NCBI GenBank assembly: GCA_900105225.1
Contig: LT629764.1
Coordinates: 4,732,501 to 4,796,500, forward strand
DNA: 64,000 nt
Direction of reading: 5' to 3'
From: Paenibacillaceae bacterium GAS479
GTDB lineage: Bacteria; Bacillota; Bacilli; Paenibacillales; Paenibacillaceae
This document shows positions 53,798 to 62,714 of this stretch, piece by piece. The notes beneath the pieces are model-generated. The model was not told the DNA's origin. It did no database searches and saw only the letters and a program-made list of their open reading frames with translations. Within the stretch, counting starts at the first letter, position 1; each line of letters opens with the position of its first letter. The position numbers and the translations under genes were made by a program.

Positions 53798-54697
53798 GTG
53801 GCAAAAGAAGAAATGGAAAAGCAAGGTTATAGCGGAATGGAGAAATTCCTCTTTTTTGTAACTCCGCTGCTGTTCACGGTTGTGCTCGTCATGGTGCTGT
53901 TCGTCGTCTTCAACCCTTCCTTACGAGAACGATTGGTCGAAGCTGGGCAGGGGATACCGGTTGTTGGAGCTTTGCTGCCGGAGCCAACCGGCAATGGGCA
54001 AAAGGCGGCGAACACACAGGGGAGCGAGCTGGATCGCAAACAATTGGCTAGCCTGCAGGCGGATCTTCAAGCGGCGCAAGCAAAGCTGGCCGCCGCACAA
54101 GATGAAAAAACAGGGTTGGAAACTCAGATCAAAACCCTTCAGGATCAGATCGACGGCCTGATTAAAAGCGGTGACGCTGAGAAGCTAAGTGCGGAGCAGT
54201 ACAAGAGCAAAATTGATGAGCTTGCCGGAATGTTTGCTTCTATGTCCGCCAGCAAAGCAGCTCCGATTTTGCAGAGCATGACGCTTGAGGAGTCTGTGCT
54301 TGTTCTTAGCTCGATGGATGCCCGGGCTCAAGGTGGAATACTGGCCAAGATGGACCCGAAGCGTGCAGCTCAAACCGCTGCACGGATGAAGGATGACGAG
54401 CCGGTTAAGGATCAGCAGATTGCAGCGCTTCAATCGAGGCTTCAATTAGAAGCGACAGCGACTACGGGAACGTCTACGATCCTTAATCAGGAGCAGTTAA
54501 CTAAAACGTTTGAGAGTATGAACGCGGCCCAAGCGGCTCCATTGCTGCTGCAAATGGCCGATGTCAGCCCAAGCAAAGTGCTCCGGATTCTTGGTGGGGT
54601 GAGCGATACGACTCGTTCATCCATCGTAGCGGAAATGTCTGGCCTGAATAAAGATATTACTTCCCAGCTTGTTTCCAAATTGATGGCTGGAAAATAA
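53798..54697 (+). CDS. ylxF: YlxF/MotE-like protein with MgtE N-terminal-type domain
   Basis: Membrane-anchored flagellar-operon protein, 299 residues, GTG start. One membrane segment at about 17-41 (FLFFVTPLLFTVVLVMVLFV), a coiled coil about 75-130 (LQADLQAAQAKLAAAQDEKT), then helical repeats like the MgtE N-terminal domain. These are KIDELAGMFASMSASKAAPI and SSMDARAQGGILAKMDPKRA, plus a second repeat set FESMNAAQAAPLLLQM. Occupies the ylxF position between fliJ and fliK. Similar proteins chaperone motor stators in other bacteria; that role is inference here. Confidence 0.85.
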   Translation: MAKEEMEKQGYSGMEKFLFFVTPLLFTVVLVMVLFVVFNPSLRERLVEAGQGIPVVGALLPEPTGNGQKAANTQGSELDRKQLASLQADLQAAQAKLAAAQDEKTGLETQIKTLQDQIDGLIKSGDAEKLSAEQYKSKIDELAGMFASMSASKAAPILQSMTLEESVLVLSSMDARAQGGILAKMDPKRAAQTAARMKDDEPVKDQQIAALQSRLQLEATATTGTSTILNQEQLTKTFESMNAAQAAPLLLQMADVSPSKVLRILGGVSDTTRSSIVAEMSGLNKDITSQLVSKLMAGK

Positions 54698-54712
54698 AAG
54701 GGGGTTCAGGGC

Positions 54713-56218
54713 ATGGAAATGGCAGTATCGCAGCCTATGACTCCCGCAGCAGGTTCAACAGCAGCAGGTGCTGGACAGTCTGCCAGACAAGGTGGTAGTA
54801 CAACAAGTGGGCAGACGTTCCAGCAAGTTATGGGGAGCGCTCAAACGTCGAGCGGATCAAGCCCTGCAGCAGCTTCACAGACGGGAGCAACAACTTCCGA
54901 TGCCACTGCTGCTGGAGGAGAGACTGCTGCAGCATTAATACAAGCAGCCTTGGCTCAATTGACGGTCGACTTGCAGAAAGCGAAAGGGACGCTTGGTTCT
55001 CCGCAGGCCGGCATAGACGGAGCTGCTGCCCTTCCTGGGCAGGAGGGAATTGCTGGCCAGTTGGAAGTCGATCTTACGAACACTGATTTGCTTGGCCAAC
55101 TGGAGGCGCTTCTCGACAAGCTGTTCGCTGCTGGTGAAGAAGCGATAGAGATTCCCGAGCAAGATTGGCAGGCAGCTGCATCCGAACTCAGTGCTTTACT
55201 TGCGCTGCTTGGGCTTCCCGTGCAACAGATGCTTGCGGCTCAGAGTCAGGAAGTTACGGATGGAATGGAGCTGCAAGGAGTAAATGCTGCCGGTAGTGGA
55301 AGCAGACAGCTCGTTCTGGAATCACTGCTGATGCTTGGACAAGCGCTTGAAACAGGAGCGGCTCCGAAGATCGGCTCGCAGGATGCGAGCACGATGATTC
55401 AACAGCAAATGGGCAAGCTGGAATCGCTGCTAAAAGGCGAAACCAAGGCGCAGGATAGCGACAGCCTGCCAGCTTCCGGTGATACGAATGCCGGTAAGGG
55501 AGCTAGCGCAGCTCCGGCAGCAGCGATGTTACTTGCTCGGCTGAATGCTTCCTCGGTGCATGTTCGGGCAGCACTTGAAGCTCAGGGGACATCACCTGCG
55601 GCGAACGTGGACAATGTTGTTGCTGGTGAAGCGGCGGTTAATACGACAGTTGCACCAGTTATGACATCATCCGAGCAGCCGCAGGGTCTCATTGCTGGAA
55701 CGCCGCAGAGCCCAGTTCAGCCAGCTCCTGCTTCTGCAGGGCCAGCAGCACCAGTTCCCGTAGTATCCATTCATCGATTCGCTGAGGAACTTGGAGGCAT
55801 GATCATTCAGAAGCTGGATATCACGTCCTTAGGCCAAGCGACTGAGGCTCGGATCATGCTGAACCCGGAACATCTGGGTCAGGTCGATATTAAGCTGCAG
55901 TTACAAAGTGGACAATTGACCGCAGTATTCATGGCTGACTCGCCAGCGGCGAGGGAAGCGATCGAGAATCAGTTAGCACAACTGAGGCAGTCGCTGCAGC
56001 TGCAGGGCATTCAGGTCGAGCGCATGGAGGTCAGCAGCAACCAACTGCAATCCAGCTTTTCCTTTGGCCAACAAAGTCATGGAGGCGGCCAACAGCGGCA
56101 AAGCTTCACTGGTGATCGAAGCGTCTCGGAAGAAGCTGCACTGAGAGAAGCCGACTTGACGACACAAACAGTCATCCGCGAGCTTGGCTTCGGACGGGCA
56201 GTCAATGAGACGGCTTAA
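54713..56218 (+). CDS. fliK: Flagellar hook-length control protein FliK
   Basis: Molecular ruler that sets hook length, 501 residues. The N-terminal 360 residues are Ala/Gln/Ser/Gly rich and low in complexity, as expected. The C-terminal domain shows TEARIMLNPEHLGQVDIKLQ, LQSGQLTAVFMADSPAAREA and IENQLAQLRQSLQLQGIQVE, the conserved substrate-specificity switch domain. The tail is Gln/Gly/Ser rich. It is a second FliK-type protein besides YlqG in this window. Confidence 0.93.
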   Translation: MEMAVSQPMTPAAGSTAAGAGQSARQGGSTTSGQTFQQVMGSAQTSSGSSPAAASQTGATTSDATAAGGETAAALIQAALAQLTVDLQKAKGTLGSPQAGIDGAAALPGQEGIAGQLEVDLTNTDLLGQLEALLDKLFAAGEEAIEIPEQDWQAAASELSALLALLGLPVQQMLAAQSQEVTDGMELQGVNAAGSGSRQLVLESLLMLGQALETGAAPKIGSQDASTMIQQQMGKLESLLKGETKAQDSDSLPASGDTNAGKGASAAPAAAMLLARLNASSVHVRAALEAQGTSPAANVDNVVAGEAAVNTTVAPVMTSSEQPQGLIAGTPQSPVQPAPASAGPAAPVPVVSIHRFAEELGGMIIQKLDITSLGQATEARIMLNPEHLGQVDIKLQLQSGQLTAVFMADSPAAREAIENQLAQLRQSLQLQGIQVERMEVSSNQLQSSFSFGQQSHGGGQQRQSFTGDRSVSEEAALREADLTTQTVIRELGFGRAVNETA

Positions 56219-56239
56219 TCAGAAACGGGGGATAAGCAG

Positions 56240-56734
56240 ATGGCATCAGGCTCAGTAAACAACAATTCCATTTATCCTTACATCAGTCAAAAAAATGCAA
56301 GTGCGGCATCGACCAGCATGGATAACTCGACGATGGGCAAAGACTCTTTCCTGCAACTGCTCGTCGCGCAGCTGAAGTATCAGGATCCTCTGAAGCCGGC
56401 CGACAATACGACTTATATTGCTCAGCTTGCGCAATTCTCTTCGGTTGAGCAGTTGACGAACATATCTGGCCAGTTAAATGTACAGGGACAGAATCTTGGG
56501 CTTACTTCCGATCTGATTGGAAGAACGGTTCAATGGGATGTTTATGATGCGGGAGGTAAGCTGACAACCGAAAAAGGCATCGTAGAGTCCATAATTCTGA
56601 AAGATGGCTTACAGTACATCGTCTCCGGCGGCAAAAATATTCCTCTTGACGCGCTGAAGCAGGTTGACAGCGAAAATAAAGAGGAACAACCGGAAGAAGA
56701 AGCTCCAGCACCACCTGACGAAGTTCTGGCTTGA
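56240..56734 (+). CDS. flgD: Flagellar hook assembly protein FlgD
   Basis: Hook-capping protein, 164 residues. N-terminal signature: MGKDSFLQLLVAQLKYQDPL, KPADNTTYIAQLAQFSSVEQ, then ISGQLNVQGQNLGLTSDLIG. The C-terminal part is short, lacking the larger FlgD Ig-like domains, and ends in an acidic Glu/Pro-rich tail. Followed after 41 bases by the hook gene. Confidence 0.94.
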   Translation: MASGSVNNNSIYPYISQKNASAASTSMDNSTMGKDSFLQLLVAQLKYQDPLKPADNTTYIAQLAQFSSVEQLTNISGQLNVQGQNLGLTSDLIGRTVQWDVYDAGGKLTTEKGIVESIILKDGLQYIVSGGKNIPLDALKQVDSENKEEQPEEEAPAPPDEVLA

Positions 56735-56775
56735 ATGTTTTCTAACCAAACATACCAATTAGGGGGCTAACACCT

Positions 56776-57591
56776 ATGCTTAGATCGATGTATTCGGGAG
56801 TATCAGGCATGCGCGGTTTTCAAACAAAGCTTGACGTAATCGGCAACAACATTGCCAATGTGAACACAGTCGGCTTCAAGTCCGGCCGGGTTATGTTCCA
56901 AGACATTCTTAGCCAAACCGTGTCAGGAGCAAGCATGGCTGAGGCAGATGCACGTGGCGGTAAAAATGCACAGCAGATTGGCCTGGGCGTTACAGTTGCT
57001 TCGGTAGACTCGCTCCATACGGCGGGTAGCGCGATGACGACCAATGTTCCAACCGACCTGCGTATTGATGGAGACGGATTTTTCGCAGTTCGTCCAGCTG
57101 GTATGGAAGATGGATTCTACCTTACTCGGGCTGGTAATTTCTCTGTTGACGCTGCTGGTCAGCTAGTAACCGCCGATGGCGGCCTCGTGCTGAGCTCGGA
57201 TGGCGGGATCATCTCGCTTGCCGGAGTGAATGCCTACTCGATCGGCAAAGACGGCTCCATCGTCGGCATAAACGCCGACGGAACGACTGGCGACGCAATT
57301 GCAACCATCGGTGTTGTACAAGTACAGAACCCGAACGGTTTGGAGAAAATGGGAGCCAACCTCTATCGTTCCACCGTCAACTCCAATCTGGAAGAGCTGG
57401 AACTCGGTGTTCCTGGAGATCCGGAGACGGGCAGCGGCACAATTGTAGCTGGGCAACTAGAAATGTCCAACGTCGATCTGACGAGCGAGTTCACGGAAAT
57501 GATCGTCGCTCAGCGCGGCTTCCAATCGAACTCCCGCATCATCACTACTTCCGACGAGATCCTCCAGGAGCTTGTCAACCTGAAGCGTTAA
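56776..57591 (+). CDS. flgG: Flagellar hook/basal-body rod protein (FlgE/FlgG family)
   Basis: 271 residues. N-terminal rod-family motif MLRSMYSGVSGMRGFQTKLD followed by VIGNNIANVNTVGFKSGRVM; middle LRIDGDGFFAVRPAGMEDGF and YLTRAGNFSVDAAGQLVTAD; C-terminal helix LTSEFTEMIVAQRGFQSNSR. In B. subtilis the gene in this position encodes the hook protein, first called flgG and now FlgE. From length and position this is probably the hook subunit, not the distal rod. Confidence 0.92.
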   Translation: MLRSMYSGVSGMRGFQTKLDVIGNNIANVNTVGFKSGRVMFQDILSQTVSGASMAEADARGGKNAQQIGLGVTVASVDSLHTAGSAMTTNVPTDLRIDGDGFFAVRPAGMEDGFYLTRAGNFSVDAAGQLVTADGGLVLSSDGGIISLAGVNAYSIGKDGSIVGINADGTTGDAIATIGVVQVQNPNGLEKMGANLYRSTVNSNLEELELGVPGDPETGSGTIVAGQLEMSNVDLTSEFTEMIVAQRGFQSNSRIITTSDEILQELVNLKR

Positions 57592-57680
57592 TCGCCGCAG
57601 GCTGAAGCTGCGACCATCGCGTGAGTGCTGCTTGATAATAACAGCATTTATGCGAGGGTTGCCAAGCGGGAAGGAGCTCT

Positions 57681-57899
57681 ATGATTCAGGTAACCAGGCT
57701 GAATGGCAGCAAGCTCACGATCAACGCTTTGTTGATCGAGCTGATCGAAGAAACGCCGGATACGCTCATTTCAATGACCACCGGCAAAAAAATGGTCATT
57801 CAGGAATCGGCCTCAGTGCTGGTAGGCCGAATTATCGACTATCAGCGCGCCATTGGACTTACGGCCGCATCTGTGAAGAGCGCAGCGACGGAGGAATAA
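57681..57899 (+). CDS. swrD: FlbD/SwrD family flagellar protein
   Basis: 72-residue protein of the FlbD/YlzI family: MIQVTRLNGSKLTINALLIE, then ETPDTLISMTTGKKMVIQES. In B. subtilis SwrD raises flagellar power and swarming. GGGAAGGAGC precedes the ATG. It lies directly before fliL with a 5-base gap. Confidence 0.9.
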   Translation: MIQVTRLNGSKLTINALLIELIEETPDTLISMTTGKKMVIQESASVLVGRIIDYQRAIGLTAASVKSAATEE

Positions 57900-57904
57900 C
57901 TGCG

Positions 57905-58375
57905 ATGAAAAAAATGCTTCCCTGGATGATTACGACCTTGCTAGCCATATCTTTGATTGCCGTAGTGGCGGTGTTTTTATACAACTCCCTTCTAGGCAGT
58001 CCAGATAAAGCAGAGTCAGATGGCAAAGTAGTCGCCGCGACAGTGAAGCCGCTGTCTGCCAAAGACAGGCTTGCCGTGACGCTTGAGCTCAAGGAAATCA
58101 AGCGTAATCTTAAGGACAACGAGAAGTTAGTCATTATCAGCTTTGCCTTCCAAATGGATAAAAAAGCGTCCAAGACAGAATTGGATCAAATTAAGGATAT
58201 TGCTGTGAAGCCGATTATTAATCGGATTCTGGCGGATACAACCGCTCAGCAGCTGGAAGGTTCCGCAGGACAGGATGCGCTAGAAGCTAAGCTGCTCAAT
58301 GAGATCAACAAGATCCTTCCAAAAGGGAAACTAGTCAAGGTTTCCATTACGGACTATCTTCTGACTGATATTTAA
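57905..58375 (+). CDS. fliL: Flagellar basal body-associated protein FliL
   Basis: Single-pass membrane protein that supports stator function, 156 residues. Membrane segment at about 5-27 (LPWMITTLLAISLIAVVAVF). The outer domain has RLAVTLELKEIKRNLKDNEK, VIISFAFQMDKKASKTELDQ and a C-terminal LLNEINKILPKGKLVKVSIT. The ATG at 57905 follows GGAGGAA; the open frame extends much further upstream but lacks support there. Confidence 0.92.
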   Translation: MKKMLPWMITTLLAISLIAVVAVFLYNSLLGSPDKAESDGKVVAATVKPLSAKDRLAVTLELKEIKRNLKDNEKLVIISFAFQMDKKASKTELDQIKDIAVKPIINRILADTTAQQLEGSAGQDALEAKLLNEINKILPKGKLVKVSITDYLLTDI

Positions 58376-58409
58376 GCCAGCTAAGCATCAGGCAAGGAGG
58401 TGAGAGAGA

Positions 58410-59411
58410 TTGGTAGATGTTCTATCGCAAAATGAAATAGACGCGCTGCTTGCCGCTCTTTCTTCGGGCGAGATGGATGCGGAAGAGCTGAAAAAGGAAG
58501 AGAGCCAGAAAAAAGTCCGTTCGTATGACTTCAAACGGGCTGTAAGGTTCTCGAAGGATCATATTCGCAGCCTCACCCGAATTCATGAAAACTTCGCTCG
58601 TTTCCTGACGACTTATTTCTCCGCTCAGCTGCGGACGTTCGTTCAGATCAACGTCGTACAGGTCGAGCAGCTGCCTTATGATGAATTTATCCGTTCCATC
58701 CCGAAAATGACGATTCTGAACATTTTTGATGCAGAGCCGCTCAAAGGACGCATGGTGCTTGAGGTCCATCCTAATGTCGCCTATTCCATGGTGGATCGGC
58801 TACTCGGTGGTTCAGGTACGGCTCCGACCAAGATCGGAAATTTGACGGAAATTGAAACGATGATCATGGAGAAAATGTTCAGCCGTGCATTCGAAAGTTT
58901 GCAAGAGGCTTGGAAATCGGTCATCGATATTTCTCCAAGGCTCGAATCACTGGAGACGAATCCGCAGTTCATGCAGATTGTCTCACCGAATGAAACGATC
59001 GCTCTCATCTCATTGAGCACAAAGATCGGCGATACGACAGGGATGATTAATCTTTGTATCCCTCATGTGGTCATTGAGCCGATTATGCCGAGACTTTCTG
59101 TACACCACTGGTTTGTTTCCCAAAAGAAATCCAGAGTTCCTGAAGAAGTAGAGATGTTGGAGCAACGGGTACATAAAGCGAGACTACCTATTATTGCAGA
59201 GCTAGGTGAATCTTCTATAACCGTTCATGAGTTCATGAATCTTGCTATCGGAGATGTCATTTCCCTTAAAAAGCCAGTGGGCGATGGGCTCCATATCAAG
59301 GTAGGGGAAAAGCTGAAATTTATCGGCAGCCCGGGGTCGGTCCGTGATCGGCTTGCGGTTCAAGTAGAAGAGATCGTAAGTGAAGGAGCGGACGAAGACT
59401 ATGACGAGTAA
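58410..59411 (+). CDS. fliM: Flagellar motor switch protein FliM
   Basis: C-ring protein that binds phosphorylated CheY, 333 residues, TTG start with AGGAGGTG. The N-terminal CheY-binding peptide LSQNEIDALLAALSSGEMDA is well conserved. The middle CheC-like domain (YDFKRAVRFSKDHIRSLTRI, GRMVLEVHPNVAYSMVDRLL) is followed by a C-terminal SpoA domain (GESSITVHEFMNLAIGDVIS). It overlaps the fliY start by 11 bases. Confidence 0.96.
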   Translation: MVDVLSQNEIDALLAALSSGEMDAEELKKEESQKKVRSYDFKRAVRFSKDHIRSLTRIHENFARFLTTYFSAQLRTFVQINVVQVEQLPYDEFIRSIPKMTILNIFDAEPLKGRMVLEVHPNVAYSMVDRLLGGSGTAPTKIGNLTEIETMIMEKMFSRAFESLQEAWKSVIDISPRLESLETNPQFMQIVSPNETIALISLSTKIGDTTGMINLCIPHVVIEPIMPRLSVHHWFVSQKKSRVPEEVEMLEQRVHKARLPIIAELGESSITVHEFMNLAIGDVISLKKPVGDGLHIKVGEKLKFIGSPGSVRDRLAVQVEEIVSEGADEDYDE

Positions 59412-60624
59412 AGATTATTTGTCCCAGGAGGAAATCGATGCTCTGTTAAGGCAGAGCTCCGGAGAATCCGATGACGCGGCCATTTCACCATCCGAGAGCA
59501 AGATCGAGCATTACTTGACCGGAATGGAGCAGGATGCTCTTGGAGAAATCGGCAATATCACCTTTGGCAGCGCAGCAACAGCATTGTCGACCTTGCTTGG
59601 CCGAAAGGTGGATATTACGACTCCTACCGTTTCCCTGATTCGTCGCGCGGAGCTCGGCGATGAGTTTCCGAAGCCGCATGTTGCGGTGTCGGTTAGTTAT
59701 GTGGAAGGTTTTGAGGGCATTAACTCCCTCGTCATCAAGACTAGAGATGCAGGTATTATCGCTGATCTTATGCTCGGTGGTGAGGGGATTGTCGGCCAGC
59801 AAGAGCTGAACGATATCCACATTAGCGCCGTGCAGGAAGCAATGAATCAGATGATGGGATCTTCTGCAACGTCGATGTCGACCATTTTCAATCGTATGGT
59901 CAACATCTCGCCACCAGGCATCGATATTTTGGATGTGGAGCAGGGCGGTGGCTTACAGCAGTTGCCTCCAGATGATGTATTCATCAAAATCAGCTTCCGT
60001 CTTATGATCGGCGATCTGATCGACTCAACTATCATGCAGCTTCTCCCTGTAGCATTCGCGAAACAGATGGTGGATTCACTTATGGGCGGCTCAAGCTCTG
60101 AATCTGCGGCAGCTTCAGCTCCGGCAGCGCCTGTTGCCCATGCGGCAGCACCGCCGGCTGAAATTCCTTATGCGGCTCCGCCTGTTCAATCCAGTCAGCC
60201 ACATGTACAAGCTCCACAGCCGACTTACCAGGCGCCTTATTCAGATCCAATGGCACCGGCAGCGGCAGGGCCTCAAACGTACGGAGCGCCTGTAGGACGG
60301 AATGTGAGCGTTCAGCCTGTACAATTCGGAGGTTTCCAGGGCGGGGGTTATCAACAGCCGGACGAGACAAATCTTGGCCTGTTGCTTGATATTCCACTCA
60401 AGGTAACAGTGGAGCTTGGTCGGACACAAAAGCAGATTAAGGACATTCTCGAGCTGTCCCAGGGTTCGATCATCGAGCTGGACAAACTTGCCGGCGAACC
60501 GGTCGATATTCTGGTGAACAACAAGCTCATTGCAAAAGGCGAGGTTGTCGTCATAGACGAGAATTTTGGGGTCAGGGTGACTGATATTGTCAGCCAATGG
60601 GACCGCATTACCAAAATACAGTAA
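59401..60624 (+). CDS. fliY: Flagellar motor switch phosphatase FliY
   Basis: CheC-type CheY-P phosphatase and switch protein, 407 residues. It starts YLSQEEIDALLRQSSG, a FliM-like N-terminal peptide. Two CheC active-site helices are visible (DALGEIGNITFGSAATALST and DIHISAVQEAMNQMMGSSAT). A Pro/Ala/Gln-rich linker of about 75 residues (about 240-320) leads to the C-terminal SpoA domain (DIPLKVTVELGRTQKQIKDI, LSQGSIIELDKLAGEPVDIL). The ATG at 59401 lies inside the fliM end. Confidence 0.95.
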   Translation: MTSKDYLSQEEIDALLRQSSGESDDAAISPSESKIEHYLTGMEQDALGEIGNITFGSAATALSTLLGRKVDITTPTVSLIRRAELGDEFPKPHVAVSVSYVEGFEGINSLVIKTRDAGIIADLMLGGEGIVGQQELNDIHISAVQEAMNQMMGSSATSMSTIFNRMVNISPPGIDILDVEQGGGLQQLPPDDVFIKISFRLMIGDLIDSTIMQLLPVAFAKQMVDSLMGGSSSESAAASAPAAPVAHAAAPPAEIPYAAPPVQSSQPHVQAPQPTYQAPYSDPMAPAAAGPQTYGAPVGRNVSVQPVQFGGFQGGGYQQPDETNLGLLLDIPLKVTVELGRTQKQIKDILELSQGSIIELDKLAGEPVDILVNNKLIAKGEVVVIDENFGVRVTDIVSQWDRITKIQ

Positions 60625-60648
60625 TTCACATCCTGGGAGGAAATTACA

Positions 60649-61011
60649 ATGGCAAACCGTATTCTTATCGTTGATGATGCTGCCTTCATGCGAATGATGA
60701 TTCGCGATATTCTAACTAAAAACGGCTACGAGGTAGTAGGCGAGGCCCAGGACGGCTCCCAAGCAATTGAAAAATATAAAGAGCTGAAGCCGGATTTGAT
60801 CACAATGGACATTACGATGCCTGAAATGGACGGAATTGCCGCTCTAAAGGAAATCAAAAAAATGGATGGCAATGTAAAAGTCATCATGTGTTCAGCAATG
60901 GGCCAGCAGGCAATGGTTATCGATGCTATCCAGGCGGGAGCGAAAGACTTTATCGTAAAGCCTTTCCAAGCTGACCGGGTCATCGAAGCTATCAAGAAAA
61001 CACTGGGCTGA
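60649..61011 (+). CDS. cheY: Chemotaxis response regulator CheY
   Basis: Single receiver domain, 120 residues. Acidic pocket near the start (ILIVDDAAFMRMMIRDILTK), the phospho-acceptor Asp-54 in PDLITMDITMPEMDGIAALK, Ser/Thr in KVIMCSAMGQQAMV and Lys in AGAKDFIVKPFQADRV. Phospho-CheY binds FliM/FliY next door to control rotation. GGGAGGAAATT precedes the ATG. Confidence 0.97.
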   Translation: MANRILIVDDAAFMRMMIRDILTKNGYEVVGEAQDGSQAIEKYKELKPDLITMDITMPEMDGIAALKEIKKMDGNVKVIMCSAMGQQAMVIDAIQAGAKDFIVKPFQADRVIEAIKKTLG

Positions 61012-61014
61012 TTC

Positions 61015-61665
61015 GTGAGTGCACTGTATATCCATCCGCTATCCTCAGGGGTGGCGAAAACGGGTTTGACGGCTGCGAGTCCCTCCCCGGGGGAAGATAT
61101 TTCCTTGTTTCCTTCCCCGGGTCCAGCTCTGGAGGGGGCGCCTCAATTTACAACTGGCAGCATGATGGGAAGCATGATCTGGATGATCGTAGCGCTAGCG
61201 CTTGTTATCGGCCTGATCGTGCTGCTCATCAAATTTCTCTCCAAGCGCAGTCAGTTATGGAGCGGTCCAAGGTCACTTCAGTCACTAGCTGGAATGACTC
61301 TTGCGCAAGGTAAGTCGATCCAACTTGTAGAGGTTGCTGGAAAAATCTATGTACTTGGCATAGGTGATAATGTAGCCGCGCTGGATATCATTTCAGATCC
61401 AGACGCGGTGGAGGCAGTCCGCAAGGGGCTAGCGAAGCAAACTAACGATGCTGCAAGCACTAGTCCAGCCGCCGAGTGGATGAAGCTGCTGCAGGGCAAA
61501 GTTGCAGGACGAAGAGACACTGCGCTTCAAGCTGGCGAAGGCGGAGATGCAAAACGGTTCGAAATGATGCTCCAACAAAAGCTGGAGCAGCAGTCCAGGC
61601 AGCAAGAGGAACTGGAGCATCTGCTGCAGGAAACCAGAGACAGGGAACGGTTGAGAGAAGAATGA
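61015..61665 (+). CDS. fliZ: Flagellar biosynthetic protein FliO/FliZ
   Basis: Export-apparatus assembly protein, 216 residues, GTG start 3 bases after cheY. An outer N-terminal region of about 45 residues, rich in Pro/Ser, precedes one membrane segment (about 50-75, SMIWMIVALALVIGLIVLLI). The FliO domain follows: GMTLAQGKSIQLVEVAGKIY and VLGIGDNVAALDIISD. A C-terminal Gln/Glu coiled coil (QQKLEQQSRQQEELEHLLQE) ends the protein. No strong SD; probably translationally coupled. The stop overlaps fliP. Confidence 0.9.
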   Translation: MSALYIHPLSSGVAKTGLTAASPSPGEDISLFPSPGPALEGAPQFTTGSMMGSMIWMIVALALVIGLIVLLIKFLSKRSQLWSGPRSLQSLAGMTLAQGKSIQLVEVAGKIYVLGIGDNVAALDIISDPDAVEAVRKGLAKQTNDAASTSPAAEWMKLLQGKVAGRRDTALQAGEGGDAKRFEMMLQQKLEQQSRQQEELEHLLQETRDRERLREE

Positions 61666-62414
61666 AATGGAAATGGATGCTGTCGATGCTGGCCGCTGGT
61701 GTTTTATCGCTTGCTTTGCAGCAATCGGCTTATGCAGAGCCGCTGCCAGGGATCGACATTAGCATTGGCGGAGAAGAATCGGGTGGGACAAGCGCGATCT
61801 CGCTAGTACTGCTGATTACCGTAATGACAATCGCACCTTCGATCCTGATTCTGATGACTAGCTTCACACGAATCGTCATCGTTCTTGGATTTGTTCGGAC
61901 CTCGCTGGGAACCCAGCAAATGCCTCCGAACCAAGTCATGATTGGGCTGGCCCTGTTTTTAACCTTGTTCATTATGGCGCCGACTTTGTCGCAGGTTAAC
62001 GAGGTTGCATTGCAGCCTTACATCAAAGGAGAACTGACGCAGACGGAAGCTCTTGAGCAGGCGGCCAAGCCGATGAAAAAGTTCATGTTCCAGCATACGC
62101 GGGAGAAGGATCTGCTGCTCTTTCTGAACTACTCCAAGGCAGAAAAGCCTAAAACCTATGAGGATATTTCCCTCACCGTGCTTGTGCCAGCTTATGCGAT
62201 CAGCGAGCTCAAGACGGCGTTCCAGATGGGATTCATGATCTTCATTCCGTTCCTCATCATTGATATGGTCGTCTCTAGTACATTGATGGCCATGGGTATG
62301 ATGATGCTCCCGCCGGTCATGATTTCACTTCCGTTCAAGATCCTATTATTCGTTCTTGTAGACGGCTGGTATCTGATCGTCAAATCGCTGCTGCTCAGCT
62401 TCAGTTCGTCGTGA
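61662..62414 (+). CDS. fliP: Flagellar export gate protein FliP
   Basis: Core of the type III export channel, 250 residues. A cleavable signal peptide (MLSMLAAGVLSLALQQSAYA) is followed by four membrane segments. Family motifs: PSILILMTSFTRIVIVLGFV, RTSLGTQQMPPNQVMIGLAL, MGFMIFIPFLIIDMVVSSTL and PPVMISLPFKILLFVLVDGW. The ATG overlaps the fliZ stop (ATGA); the longer open frame runs inside fliZ. Confidence 0.96.
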   Translation: MKWKWMLSMLAAGVLSLALQQSAYAEPLPGIDISIGGEESGGTSAISLVLLITVMTIAPSILILMTSFTRIVIVLGFVRTSLGTQQMPPNQVMIGLALFLTLFIMAPTLSQVNEVALQPYIKGELTQTEALEQAAKPMKKFMFQHTREKDLLLFLNYSKAEKPKTYEDISLTVLVPAYAISELKTAFQMGFMIFIPFLIIDMVVSSTLMAMGMMMLPPVMISLPFKILLFVLVDGWYLIVKSLLLSFSSS

Positions 62415-62436
62415 TTCAAGCGGGAGGAAATACGGC

Positions 62437-62706
62437 ATGAATTCGGACTTTGTTATCGGCCTGGCTGGCCAGGCAATCCTCGTCACTCTTAAGGCCAGCG
62501 CTCCGATGTTGATTATTGGGCTTATCGTCGGTCTGATTATTAGTATCTTTCAGGCTACGACCCAGATCCAGGAGCAGACTCTAGCTTTCGTGCCCAAAAT
62601 TGTCGCGGTTTTTGCAGCAGTGCTGCTGTTCGGGCCGTGGATTCTCAGCACATTGGTGGATTTCACCTATAACCTGCTGAACAACCTGCACAATTACATC
62701 GGGTAG
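62437..62706 (+). CDS. fliQ: Flagellar export gate protein FliQ
   Basis: Small channel protein with two membrane helices, 89 residues: AILVTLKASAPMLIIGLIVG, LIISIFQATTQIQEQTLAFV, then PKIVAVFAAVLLFGPWILST. GGGAGGAAATAC precedes the ATG. Confidence 0.96.
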   Translation: MNSDFVIGLAGQAILVTLKASAPMLIIGLIVGLIISIFQATTQIQEQTLAFVPKIVAVFAAVLLFGPWILSTLVDFTYNLLNNLHNYIG

Positions 62707-62714
62707 GCGAGGAT

